From Actinomycetes bacterium (GTDB lineage: Bacteria; Actinomycetota; Acidimicrobiia; Acidimicrobiales; Acidimicrobiaceae), in the NCBI GenBank assembly GCA_021841935.1, contig JAKCDL010000010.1, positions 1-64,000 on the forward strand: 64,000 bases of DNA. Reading direction: 5' to 3'. Position numbers and translations under genes: made by a program. Shown here piece after piece: positions 54,983 to 64,000 of the stretch. The notes under the pieces are model-generated. The model was not told the origin of the DNA. It saw only the letters and a program-made list of their open reading frames with translations, and did no database searches. Each line of letters starts with the position of its first letter. Position 1 is the stretch's first letter.

Positions 54983-55963
54983 TTGCAGTCGATTTTGGAT
55001 ATTCGGGATATGCCAAACAGAGGTCGAACTGACAGGATCCTAATTGTCGGTGTCGGTCGAACCGGAAGTACATGGCTCACAAAGGCTCTAGGTCAAACGA
55101 CAGGATCAGTGCCATGGTTCGAGCCAGACAGAATCGACGCAGCCCAAATTCCTGGAAAGGACTTTGGAAGATCTGGATTTGGGCCCTACCCCATAATCGA
55201 CCCGGACGATCCGGGAAGTGTCTACCGGCCACTTTGGGACGTGGTTTTCAAAGGCGCGATTACGTCCGACCAACTTCGCCGAATGACTCCTCTCCTGCAA
55301 CCTTTCCTAAAGTTACCAAAGCCAATTTTACATCCTCTGGTAAAAGCGGGAGGTACCGTTCTTTCAGCCTTACCACGCAAGAATGTTCGCAACATTGCAA
55401 AAACAATATTTGCGTGCTTCTCAATCGAGTGGATAGTCAATAACTACGATCCGCAGGTCATCGTGGCGCAGCGTCATCCGTACAGCGTAGTAGCTAGCTG
55501 GAGAGAGTTGGATTTGCCGAAATTCGACATTCTGAATCGTCACGAAATTCTAAAGCGTTATGGCGATCTGTTCGAAGGCAATCCGCCTAGTTCTTCTGAC
55601 TCTGAACTTACGCAGATTGCTTGGATTGTGGGGCTTCAAACCGCTGCCTTGGGTGCCGCGGCGGAACGTCACCCCGAATGGGTCGTGGTAAATCATGAGG
55701 ATATGTGCGTCGATCCAATAGAGAAGTTCAAAGCTCTCTGTAAGATCCTTCAGATTCCGTGGTCAGATAATGTTGCAGAATTCCTCGAATCCTCGAATCG
55801 CCCAGGGCAAGGAAAATTGACCAATCGAGTCGCAAGCGAGCAAGTAAACAAGTGGCGTCGAGTCCTCTCGGACGGTGAGGTAGACGAAATTGCATCGGTG
55901 CTACAGCGCTTTCCCAACTACGGCTGGGTAGTAAAGCCAGATGACTGGGCGGAGCTCATCTAG
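54983..55963 (+). CDS. PAPS-dependent sulfotransferase, copy 1
   Basis: 326 residues from a TTG at 54983 with AAGGTGA upstream. The 5'-phosphosulfate loop is GVGRTGSTWL (about 23-32). The 3'-phosphate motif is QRHPYSVVASW near 164-174, and HEDMCVDP lies further on. The family transfers sulfate from PAPS to hydroxyls of sugars or other acceptors in the cytoplasm. No membrane helix is present. Its gene follows a beta-helix protein gene and lies beside polysaccharide genes, so a surface glycan is the likely acceptor. It is closely similar to the protein at 61657-62643. Confidence 0.85.
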   Translation: MQSILDIRDMPNRGRTDRILIVGVGRTGSTWLTKALGQTTGSVPWFEPDRIDAAQIPGKDFGRSGFGPYPIIDPDDPGSVYRPLWDVVFKGAITSDQLRRMTPLLQPFLKLPKPILHPLVKAGGTVLSALPRKNVRNIAKTIFACFSIEWIVNNYDPQVIVAQRHPYSVVASWRELDLPKFDILNRHEILKRYGDLFEGNPPSSSDSELTQIAWIVGLQTAALGAAAERHPEWVVVNHEDMCVDPIEKFKALCKILQIPWSDNVAEFLESSNRPGQGKLTNRVASEQVNKWRRVLSDGEVDEIASVLQRFPNYGWVVKPDDWAELI

Positions 55964-56039
55964 CAGCGGCATTTCTCATATTAGAAAATTCAGATAACTG
56001 AGTTTTTGTGCGTTTGCCCGTCTGCAACTGATTTCAATG

Positions 56040-56060
56040 CACGGTGGTTAGTCCACCGTG
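56040..56060 (+). terminator. Hairpin downstream of sulfotransferase copy 1
   Basis: Perfect 8-bp stem CACGGTGG / CCACCGTG with a TTAGT loop, 77 nt after the stop codon. No T-tract. Confidence 0.45.
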
Positions 56061-56665
56061 ATTAGCTTCGCTACGTAAATCACAGTTTAGATAACCTTTT
56101 GGTCGCTAATCAGGTATCCTGCATTAGTTCGTATCAGCAAGAAAGCGTCTTCAACATCTCATAGTAAAGAACTTTGCGGTTGAAATTTTGGAGATAACTT
56201 CTCACTTACTTTTTTTGCACGAATCTTGCGGCAGGCGCATTGGGTCGATCAATGCAAATTCCTCATGTTCTGTTTGACTGTTTTTTGAGGGCATTTTCAA
56301 CTATCGAATACACCGCCTTGGATGCGGCAATACAGCTGTACTGGTTTGCGACCGTTCGAAAGCTAGCAGACTTTGTTCGGAATGCTCGACGACTGGATTC
56401 GAACTATCTAATTTCCATCTTCAGTCACCTCTAGCATGTGAATTTGCCTGATGTATTCGGCGATGGATAGACTTAATGGCGCTACCAGCACACTCACATC
56501 AAATGCGAAATTCGAAGGTTCCGGTGGAAGAGCTACATAGTTGCGGCTTGGGCTCTATCCGCGAATAGGGCGATACTGGATTTCGCAACGTGCGTCGGGG
56601 ATTGCCAACTGGATCGCTCTATCTTTTCGGGAGGTAATAGGCTTCGTACTGGTAATGGTACGTCA

Positions 56666-56692
56666 ATTCCGCCTTTGCTCGAAAGGCGGAAT
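56666..56692. repeat. Hairpin-forming inverted repeat
   Basis: Perfect 11-bp arms ATTCCGCCTTT / AAAGGCGGAAT with a GCTCG loop inside the gene-free stretch; a possible terminator or remnant of a mobile-element end. Confidence 0.5.
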
Positions 56693-57324
56693 CACAATAT
56701 GTAGTGGGAGATTGGTACCAACAGTAGTGTCTCACTCTAAGACGATCCCATTTCTGGAATTCGGGAAGTCGCTAGTTCATACAGAATAATTATGTTGGTC
56801 AGCGATTGCGGCGTAGCCGAAAACGGGATCCCCGTAATGCTTTTTGGTAGCGAACTATATTGAAAAAAAATAGTGCCTGGAACAGCGTTATCGAATTGAC
56901 GACTTGGTGCATTACGAGATCCTTTAGCGGCGTATGCGAACACTTCAAAATTGCATCAAATCAAGGTCCGGAAGCCAATTTTTTCCATAATCTTGCACCC
57001 TATGAGGGCAGCAAGGCCACGAGGGTAACTTCGCAAAAGGTTAGGTTGCAGTTTTGGACATGATTGGTGCAGCGTCTAAACAATGGCGATTCCGTAGCGA
57101 AATTCGTTCGTGCAAAGTTAAGTCTTAGAGTAAGAGCCTTCTTTGAGTATTTATGCCATCAAAAACCAGAACACCGAACGATATGACCAACTTAGACGCT
57201 AATCCTGCTTGGGAACATATCTGTATGGTGTTCCCCCAAATTTCATTGGGTTCGAACTATAGTATTTCGTAGGTATCTAATGTCTGAGCCAGACGTATTG
57301 GAGCAATAGTGTGGGGCAAACTAA

Positions 57325-58572
57325 TTGAAAGATAAAAGAATCCGCGTAGCGATTGCGGCTTTAGCCTTCGCATTGGTTCCCGCAATAATCTTTGGATTTA
57401 TAGTAAAATTTCAATCTTCTAAACGGATAACTACGTCGTCAACTACTTCAACAACGTTAGCTAGCACGACTACACAACCGTCTACATCTTCGACAACAGT
57501 ATCAACAGTTCCGAATGCATCAATAGTTCAATTTAACGGAAGGGTTGTAAACGTACTCAACTTTGGCGCTGACCCGACAGGTGTCAAAGATTCGCGTGCA
57601 GCCATCGATTCTGCTCTACTTTCAGCCGAAAAAGAACCGGGATCGGAACTCTTTTTCCCACCTGGTACGTATATTCTCACGAGTACAACGACAAAAGTAG
57701 GCGACTTTGTAGTTACCACGCCCATAAGAATTGTAGGGGCTGGCACTTCAGCTACAAAGATAATCAATGAAGTCGGACTTAAAACAGGATCTTCTTCAGC
57801 GCCTCCCGTTTTCGTGATAAAGGGCGGGGGTTCTCCGACGCCCAGCATGGCAAGCGGCACGTTGGTAGAATCATTAACAATTGACTGCTCTACATATATA
57901 TCTGGTACGGCAGTTATGGACTTCGCAGACAATACTGCCATAGAAAACCTACTGGTGTACGCGCCTAAGAGTACAGACAACTACAACACAGATCAGTTTG
58001 GCGTACGTGTCATTGCTATTTGTAATCATTCGAATTATCAGACGATATACCGAACTGGAAACCTAGTTCAAAATGTCTCGATTATAAGCGGCGGAAGCGT
58101 AGGTAATACGGGTCTTGATATTTCCTGCCAGCTGAATACTAATGTTTCGAATGTAACGATACAGGGAAACGGCCTCGACGTTTACTTCAGTCGCAATGTA
58201 AATTTGACTAATCTCCGACTCACTTCTGGACTAAACGGCGAGCAGGGATATTTCACTTGGGTGGTAGTTGGTTCACACAATATCAACTTGTCGAACATCG
58301 TTACCGTAGGAAATGGTGGTGAAATTACACCAGCAACGAAGTCCTTGTCGACGGATATAACGTTAGATAACGAAGTAATGATGTCCAAGACGAAAGACAT
58401 TTACATTGGCGACGCAGATGGGGTAAAAATCATCAACAGCCAACTCGGCGGAGTTGCGTTTACACCATCAATTAGGACATCCAACGTACAATTTGTCGGA
58501 AGCTCCTACAGCGGAGTTCGTTGTCCCCTAGCTTCTAAAGTCAACAATTTATCGGGGATTGCATGCGGATAG
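57325..58572 (+). CDS. Pectate-lyase-superfamily (right-handed beta-helix) secreted protein, copy 2
   Basis: 415 residues from a TTG at 57325. An N-terminal membrane helix or signal (about 8-30) is followed by a Thr/Ser-rich linker (about 33-66) and the beta-helix domain starting VNVLNFGADPTGVKDSRAAI, then LFFPPGTYILT. It parallels copy 1 throughout the domain (RTGNLVQNV, GNTGLDISCQ, GYFTWVV). It lacks about 100 residues of linker. The upstream GGAGCAATAGT box is shared, so duplication included the leader. The matching sulfotransferase gene lies 3 kb away, separated by insertion-sequence relics. Confidence 0.78.
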   Translation: MKDKRIRVAIAALAFALVPAIIFGFIVKFQSSKRITTSSTTSTTLASTTTQPSTSSTTVSTVPNASIVQFNGRVVNVLNFGADPTGVKDSRAAIDSALLSAEKEPGSELFFPPGTYILTSTTTKVGDFVVTTPIRIVGAGTSATKIINEVGLKTGSSSAPPVFVIKGGGSPTPSMASGTLVESLTIDCSTYISGTAVMDFADNTAIENLLVYAPKSTDNYNTDQFGVRVIAICNHSNYQTIYRTGNLVQNVSIISGGSVGNTGLDISCQLNTNVSNVTIQGNGLDVYFSRNVNLTNLRLTSGLNGEQGYFTWVVVGSHNINLSNIVTVGNGGEITPATKSLSTDITLDNEVMMSKTKDIYIGDADGVKIINSQLGGVAFTPSIRTSNVQFVGSSYSGVRCPLASKVNNLSGIACG

Positions 58573-58731
58573 TATAACTTGCTTGGTCGGCACGCAAGTT
58601 TGGATACTGCAATAGCGTTCGCGAAGCAATTAGGTTTATTCAAATCCCGTGCTCATTGTGAAGTTTGAAGCAATCTTTTTTTTGGACAACAACCTAAACT
58701 TGCGAATAGAGTTCGACTCTGGGAGGCGTCA

Positions 58732-59880
58732 GTGCCCGCAAGAAGAAATAAGTACAAAGCTGAGTTCAGAGCCAAGTTGGATCTTGAAGCTGTAAAGGGT
58801 GGCAAGTCCACAGCTGAGCTAGTTCATCCGTATTGAGTTCATCTAGCCATAGTTACAAACTAAGAAGAAGCAACACATCGAAAATGCTCAATTTGCTTTT
58901 GAACAAAAGAACAGTTCTGTTAGTAGTGAATCCAAGATAGATGCGGATGCTCTATTTCGTAAAACTGGCCATCTCAAAGTGGAAAGGCATTTTTAGCCTT
59001 GAGGGAAGGCGACGTCTTTCAATCAAAGATAGACGACAGATTATTGACCATGCCATGAAACACTTAATGACACTAATCATTGTGATTTCCTGGGATTATC
59101 TAGATCTACCTAAAAATAACAGTGCAAAGACAACTCAGAATGCGACCAGAACCTCGTCCTCATGGAACGTATGGACGGGTTGTGGACTAACCATCCTGCA
59201 TTTGGATCTAGAAAGTCACCTCAATATTTAAAAGACAAGTTGAAGAGACAAACTGCAAGCGAGTTAACAGATGGTGGGCGTAATGGATATCAGCTCGCTT
59301 TTGTCAAAGCCAAGCATTACAAAGGCAAATAAAGCCCACCATAAGTATCCGTACCTTCTCAAAGGGAGCAAGTGTTGATCACCCAAACCAAGTTTGGTGA
59401 AACGACATTACATTCATCCCTTACAAGAAGGGAATCTTCTACCTGGGAGCAGTGATCGACTGGTATTTAGAAAAGGTCTCAGCGTGGCGACTATCCAGCA
59501 CCGATACAATTCAGCTTTGCAACTCGAATCCCAATGAAGCGCTTACAAAATACGGTAGATGCGGAATCTTCAACTCCGACCAGGGGGCTAAATTAATTCC
59601 TGCCAATATAGGTCGATCCTACATGGGGCTGAAATCGCAATGTCGATGGATGGCAAAGGACGTGCTATCGACGATGACTTCTCGATCAGACTTTGGGGAA
59701 CAGTGAAGTACGATTGCATATATCTCGAGTCCTACTGACAACGCGTCCGAGCTAAAGGAGTCAATTGCGACATGCATAATAACCTTCTACAACCAAGACC
59801 GACCTCACGATGGCTTAGGTGGATCAACTCCCGATGAGGTTTACTTCGATACAAGTTCAAATCACCAGCTAGTAGCCTGA
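58732..59880 (+). pseudogene. IS3-family element relic (orfA and orfB)
   Basis: The beginning resembles orfA: RRNKYKAEFRAKLDLEAVKGGKSTAELV, then a stop, and later KIDADALFRKTGHLKVE. From about 59390 orfB follows: NDITFIPYKKGIFYLGAVIDWY with the first catalytic Asp, NSDQGA with the second, then in other frames ISMDGKGRA, RLWGTVKYD and YNQDRPHDGLGGSTPDEVY. Frameshifts and stops throughout show it is dead. It begins about 160 nt after the beta-helix gene and helps separate that gene from its sulfotransferase. Confidence 0.8.
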
Positions 59881-59944
59881 TAAATGCAAATGAAAATCAC
59901 TTCCATTTCTTAGCAAGTCGGTAGGACTGTCCAAAGGAGGGGGT

Positions 59945-60110
59945 CCACCTCGTTCTACTTCTCATTTGCCATTGGATCCAATCGAATACCTCTGATCTTG
60001 CCTCCTCCTTAGTATTGAAGATTTTCCTTTTCCTGTAGGCAATCTCTTTCTTTAGAGGTGCCATAGGGCCTCTGCTAGGGCGTTATCGTAGGAATCGCCA
60101 ACGCCTTCCA
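59945..60110 (-). pseudogene. IS3-family orfB C-terminal fragment
   Basis: Minus-strand translation gives GDSYDNALAEALWHL followed by a stop, then KKEIAYRKRKIFNTKEEARSEVFDWIQW, cut by a gap. This is the region around the catalytic Glu and the C-terminal helix of IS3 transposases. It is a separate relic lying opposite to the elements on either side. Confidence 0.65.
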
Positions 60111-60219
60111 TCGATCGTGCGAATCGCGATAGGTTTAATGTTTCTCTGAATCTACTCCTCGTGCACCCAAGACCCGTGTTCGCAAGTGAAAGCGGGTGCT
60201 TGTTGCATTCCTAATCCTT

Positions 60220-60670
60220 GGCTTCTCATAATCCGGTTCAGACGGTAAATATATCTCTGAGCAGCTAAAGGTAGTTGTTAAGAGAGCTCATACTAGAGAG
60301 AAAGGTCTACCGAAAGTCATCCATAGTGACAATGGCCCACCCATGAAGGAGTGGTCACTAGTTGAATACCTATACGAGTTAGATGTAGATATATTGAGTC
60401 CAAGACCTCGGGTATCTAACGAGAATGCCCATATCAAGTCCCTCTTCAAAAGAAGTTAAGTATCTTCTGAGACCTATCCCTATTTCACGGCCCTTTCTCG
60501 TCTTTGGGAGTTGTTCAAACCCAATCATGCCGAAGACAAGGGCCTCCATTCTTCTTTTTTCCTTAAAAGTGATAGCCAGAAGACCATGGTGTCAACAACT
60601 CTTGGATCGATTAGATCTAAAAGCGGTTGATCACGCTAGGCGTTCATCGCGTATGCAATTTTCGTGGCCA
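60220..60670 (+). pseudogene. IS3-family orfB fragment
   Basis: The plus strand encodes VIHSDNGPPMKEW and LSPRPRVSNENAHIKSLFK, the second and third catalytic segments of an IS3 transposase, then a stop and YFTALSRLWELFKPN in another frame. Where the catalytic Glu is expected the bases encode Ile-Lys. The N-terminal part is missing. Confidence 0.65.
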
Positions 60671-60899
60671 TAATCATTCATTCCAAATGGCCATATTCTT
60701 GCATTTTCTAATATCCGTTGACATACGGGACGAATCAATAATCCCGACTACCAAGCCTGCGATAAGAGTATCAAAAGAGAGGCAAAAGGAGTTAGCTTAG
60801 GTTGTGCGAAAGTCACAACTTTCTCGGCAGGCTCCGGTAGTTCTCCGAAAAGCAATTGAAGATTTAGCTATAATTCCGAACCTTGACATAATTGTAGAT

Positions 60900-61320
60900 A
60901 TCAACTTTCGACTTCACCAGAGATCGGTTTGATATTTGAGTTCCTTTTGAATTCTTCGAGTACCATGCGTACCCTGTGAAGCTTTGAAGTTCGCCCTGAT
61001 ACGAACTTCGATTGCTGAGATTCGATTAGTTCTAACGAAGTTACCCCTATTAGACCAAGAGTAATAATCAGAACACGAAACTTTCAATATATTAGCCAAC
61101 CGTGAAATTGACAATGGCCACTCTCCGCCCTCACCAGGGAGATTCAACGATTCTGTGGCATGTACGTAAGAGTACACGCATGGCTTTCCCATAGAACTAA
61201 TTGTCCTTTTTGAGCTCTGCTCTTCTCACGACGAACTTTTATGAGGTCTCTTCTTTCTTCAACACTAAGTGATCCTTCATTTGATCCAGATGCAGCTTCT
61301 AGACGTCGACTTTAATCTAT
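60900..61320 (-). pseudogene. IS3-family relic (orfA end and orfB start)
   Basis: On the minus strand LSVEERRDLIKVRREKSRAQKDN near 61270-61200 is the leucine-zipper end of an orfA. SISRLANILKVSCSDYYSWSNRG and SQGTHGTRRIQKEL near 61100-60920 are the start of an orfB. A stop and frame change lie between, and the catalytic core is lost. Confidence 0.65.
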
Positions 61321-61656
61321 AACCATCGATAATGCGACACCAGAGAAATGGATAATTCCTTTACGACTTCTGGAACATTCCCTCCAGAATCTTCGACCAG
61401 AAGAGTGAGTTTCTCATCTTGAACGAGAGGGGGAATTCATGCCTTGTCTTCGACAAAAATAACTCCCTTTCTATCAACAAAATATGTTGGATTAAGAGAT
61501 GTCAAACTAATCTGGGAAACCTCATTAGATATCAGTCTCAATCATTCTGAGTAAATCAAAAACTTCGAGCTTCAGCGTGGCGGGTTCTCCAGCTTTGATT
61601 TGTTAGGATAGTCCCAAGCTCGAATAAGTACTACATGTTTGAAGTAAGGGTGCGAT
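61321..61656. other. Stretch without a supported gene
   Basis: About 335 nt between an IS3 relic and the second sulfotransferase gene; nothing recognised except AAGGGTG as the ribosome site for the next gene. Confidence 0.4.
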
Positions 61657-62643
61657 TTGGAATCAATACTTAACGCTAAGCCCAGTCTGCGTAATGGACG
61701 GGATGACAGGATACTTATAGCTTCAATTTCGCGAACAGGAAGTACGTGGCTTGTGAATGCCCTGGCAAATACGCCGGGAACCAGAAGTTGGCCTGAGCCG
61801 GACGGCATTGGCACAAGTCTTGACGCGACAGAAAAGTATGGTTCAACGGGGTTCAGACCATATCCGATATTGAAAGCGGGAGATGACGGAGGCGTGTATC
61901 GTGCGCTCTGGGATATAGTCTTCAAAAGCGCCGTATCTGAAAAAATGGCATCTACCGTGGAACCGATGTTGAAGCCTTTCCTTAAGCTTCCGAAGCCAAT
62001 ACTTGAACCACTTGTGCGCGCTGGTGGCAAGGCCCTAACAATGCTACCCAGCCGCGCTGAACGCAATCTAGTCAAAACTGTATACGGCTGCTTCGCTCTT
62101 GACTGGTTTGTTGACGTATACGACCCTCGGGTTATTGTTACACAACGACATCCATTGAGCGTAATCGCTAGCTGGCGTGATGTGGGGATACCTCAGTACG
62201 ATCTAATTACACGGCCAGAATTTCAAGAGGCTTACTCTGATTGGTACGAGGGTAACCCGCCAAGCGAACGTGACTCTAATATGACTCGAATCGCATGGAT
62301 CGTTGGCTTTTTAACCACTGTTATGAGCGATGCTTATGATCGTCACCCCGAATGGCTATTGGTTAATCACGAAGATATGTGCATCGATCCCGTCAGGAAA
62401 TTCAAAGCACTCTGTAACGTAGTGGGTATACCGTGGTCAGATAAAGTGGCGGACTATCTCACGAAATCGAATCGACCAGGAGAAGGTCTTAAACCCGAGA
62501 GGATCACCTCGGAGCAGGTTGACAAATGGCGCTCGATTCTTACCGAAAATGAAGTACGTGAAGCTGTAGAAGTGCTTATGCGATTTCCAAACAAAGGTTG
62601 GATTCGGCGGCCCGAAGATTGGGAAGAACTGCTTCAACTTTAG
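61657..62643 (+). CDS. PAPS-dependent sulfotransferase, copy 2
   Basis: 328 residues from a TTG at 61657 behind AAGGGTG. The 5'-phosphosulfate loop is SISRTGSTWL (about 23-32). TQRHPLSVIASW is the 3'-phosphate motif, and HEDMCIDPVRKFKALC, ITSEQVDKWR and RFPNKGWI near the end match copy 1 almost residue by residue. It is intact despite the insertion-sequence debris upstream. The acceptor is probably a surface polysaccharide. Two paralogues may sulfate different positions or simply raise dosage. Confidence 0.85.
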   Translation: MESILNAKPSLRNGRDDRILIASISRTGSTWLVNALANTPGTRSWPEPDGIGTSLDATEKYGSTGFRPYPILKAGDDGGVYRALWDIVFKSAVSEKMASTVEPMLKPFLKLPKPILEPLVRAGGKALTMLPSRAERNLVKTVYGCFALDWFVDVYDPRVIVTQRHPLSVIASWRDVGIPQYDLITRPEFQEAYSDWYEGNPPSERDSNMTRIAWIVGFLTTVMSDAYDRHPEWLLVNHEDMCIDPVRKFKALCNVVGIPWSDKVADYLTKSNRPGEGLKPERITSEQVDKWRSILTENEVREAVEVLMRFPNKGWIRRPEDWEELLQL

Positions 62644-63139
62644 TAAAATTTTCTCAGAATGAAATAAGGGCATTGGCAGCATATGGAATGCTCGTTAGCA
62701 AGGACTTGGGCCCTCTCACCCCACGCGAAACGACCTACCCTTATTTATGGAAGAATGGTAGAGGCGCCAGTTGAATCCCCTCAAAGGGTAACGTACGAAA
62801 GAGGCACGCCACTTGAGTCCAGGCGTGACTTTATTCAAGTTGGTTGAAGTTGGCAATTAGTTCATCTGAAAAGTCGCTCTAGATGCAAGCCTTTCGAGAG
62901 GAACTCTAAGTAACTCAGGTATGTACAGCTAAGAAAGAAAGCAAAGCTTCAACTTGATCCAGTCAAGATCTCGTTGAAGATGATATATTTCAGCGAAAAG
63001 AGAATGAGCAGCCCAAGATGAAGCGTGTTGCAGAGTGACTTTTCCACAATCTTTGGACCACCTAAATATCGATCTGATTAGCTTGCCTTGACGTTTGTAT
63101 TAAGTCGCAAATGATAAGGCTTTATGTAAGGTCTTCAAG
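62644..63139. other. Stretch without a supported gene
   Basis: About 500 nt of AT-rich sequence with short broken frames, probably further insertion-sequence debris, but nothing I can assign. Confidence 0.4.
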
Positions 63140-63480
63140 GTGCCTATGGTCTCGTTTTACCGTTTGTTCGATAGGAGAGATGTCATTAGAGATATAGCGG
63201 TTGCACGTGAAGGGCTAAAGGAGATGCTCCTTGAGGCCATTGTAACAAACAGGAAGATCTATGGAGTAGAAAAAGTTTACCTATGAACTTAGATCCATGG
63301 GTGTAGATATCAAACGGGCAACCGTTAGTCGCCTGATGGCAGAGTTATCCATCTCTGGTGCTTGTGGAAGGGCTCAAATAATCACTACTAGACCTGATAG
63401 GCACCATCGAAAGAGCGTTGATTTTTCAACTATTTCTGAACTTCTCTGAAAATGAACCTAACAAGCTCACGGGTAAGTGG
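63140..63480 (+). pseudogene. IS3-family orfB N-terminal fragment
   Basis: The plus strand reads DVIRDIAVAREGLKEML, NRKIYGVEKVYL, then after a frame change RSMGVDIKRATVSRLMAELSISGA and PDRHHRKSVDFSTI. This is the HTH_21-type region that precedes the integrase core of IS3 transposases. The core itself is absent. Confidence 0.65.
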
Positions 63481-63541
63481 CCTGACTTATGTAGGTACCT
63501 AGAGAAGGTTTGAGGTTACCCAAAAGTAATGGAAACATAGA

Positions 63542-64000
63542 CTACGCCGCCTTGGCGGACTCCAATGATGTTAGTTCATAACCAATTGGTGAGATGTTGC
63601 CGATCTTCGAGTACCGCCTTTTATGGTTATAAAAATTCATGTAAATCCTAATCCCAGCCCTCAATTCGGACATACCTTCAAATACGTGCCGGTAGAGGTA
63701 CTCACGATCAACGGTATCGACCAGAACGACCTTGGATGTTGCGCGATCGTAGCAAGATCCAGTTTTACCCTTTGAACGGATAATGCCATTCTGTTCACAC
63801 AAGTTCCACGACTCAGACGATCGGTGAATTGGCTCCCGCAGTCTTATGTGAAGAATTACACCTTGTATAACCTTGTCCCTGAGCAATATTGCCCGTTGAA
63901 GTGCCTCTAAAACAAGGCTTGTCCTCATATGACGATCAATTGCATATCCAAGTACTCGTCCCGAATGCTCGTCACGAATGGCCCACAGTATTCGTGAAGA
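63542..64000 (-). pseudogene. IS3-family transposase relic (runs off the right edge)
   Basis: From the window edge leftwards the minus strand reads ILWAIRDEHSGRVLGYAIDRHMRTSLVLEALQRA, interrupted at the expected turns, the middle of an IS3 ORFB core. The DCGSQFT segment (normally DRGSQFT) then falls in a different frame, before ESWNLCEQNGIIRSKGK and FYNHKRRYSKIGNISP. The frameshift makes it inactive. It is a sister of the relic at 42714-43118. The start lies outside the window. Confidence 0.72.

Larger units (their letters stand above)
55964..57324. other. Stretch without a supported gene
   Basis: About 1.36 kb. The small frames have no domain or ribosome site. Two clean hairpins (56040-56060 and 56666-56692) are listed separately. 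The right end contains TGGAGCAATAGT, shared with the leader of copy 1 of the beta-helix gene. Confidence 0.45.

Noticed and set aside
59452-59706. 84-residue stand-alone protein
   Set aside because: It is the in-frame middle piece of the broken IS3 transposase (VIDWY and NSDQGA motifs), not a separate gene.

Overview
The window looks like chromosomal DNA of an actinobacterium, most likely of the acidophilic Acidimicrobiia type. The reasons are the GYWLVASDGG-type surface repeats at the left end (from memory, common in that class), many TTG and GTG starts, LAAC-type lipoprotein signals on the transport binding proteins, and a probably leaderless toxin-antitoxin operon. The taxonomic call is an inference. 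I found no rRNA, tRNA or CRISPR array.

Positions 1-18,040 carry one coherent catabolic unit. Genes for a FadR-type regulator, a two-subunit SuyAB-like sulfolactate sulfo-lyase, an aldehyde dehydrogenase, an IlvD/EDD sugar-acid dehydratase, an SDR dehydrogenase and a DapA-type aldolase run rightwards. They are followed by a ComC-like (Ldh2 family) and an SlcC-like (D-2-hydroxyacid family) dehydrogenase. Facing them is a CUT1 ABC sugar importer (binding lipoprotein and two permeases) with a GH31 glycosidase; its ATPase lies at the far left. Read together, this is a sulfo-Entner-Doudoroff-like route. A sulfosugar glycoside is imported, hydrolysed and oxidised, dehydrated and cleaved to pyruvate plus sulfolactaldehyde. 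That is oxidised to (S)-sulfolactate, epimerised through sulfopyruvate, and desulfonated to pyruvate and sulfite. Three promoters in this unit share one architecture: TTGACA, 17 nt, a TAnRGT -10, 4 nt, then a GGWCAGWGGWCAWACC operator over the start site. This points to one regulon under the FadR-type protein.

Positions 18,500-26,600 hold a membrane-anchored glutaredoxin-like protein, a DUF898-like membrane protein, a YHYH-domain lipoprotein and a second complete ABC importer of unknown ligand. Positions 26,960-45,400 are accessory and decayed DNA. They contain a Tn3 transposase relic, a vapBC pair, a NUDIX/beta-carbonic anhydrase module present in intact, decayed and freshly duplicated copies (a 968-bp repeat exactly 6,500 bp apart), an unusual photolyase-like protein with its domains in reversed order, a DUF4407 membrane protein with a helical partner and a divergent HTH protein, and IS30 and IS3 relics.

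Positions 45,400-64,000 form a surface-polysaccharide region: a GT4 glycosyltransferase, a 1,299-residue membrane protein with a repeat-rich C-terminus, a Wzx-like flippase, and a module of pectate-lyase-fold protein plus PAPS sulfotransferase that occurs twice. The second copy of the module is split by several decayed IS3-family elements. The region may make or modify a sulfated exopolysaccharide.
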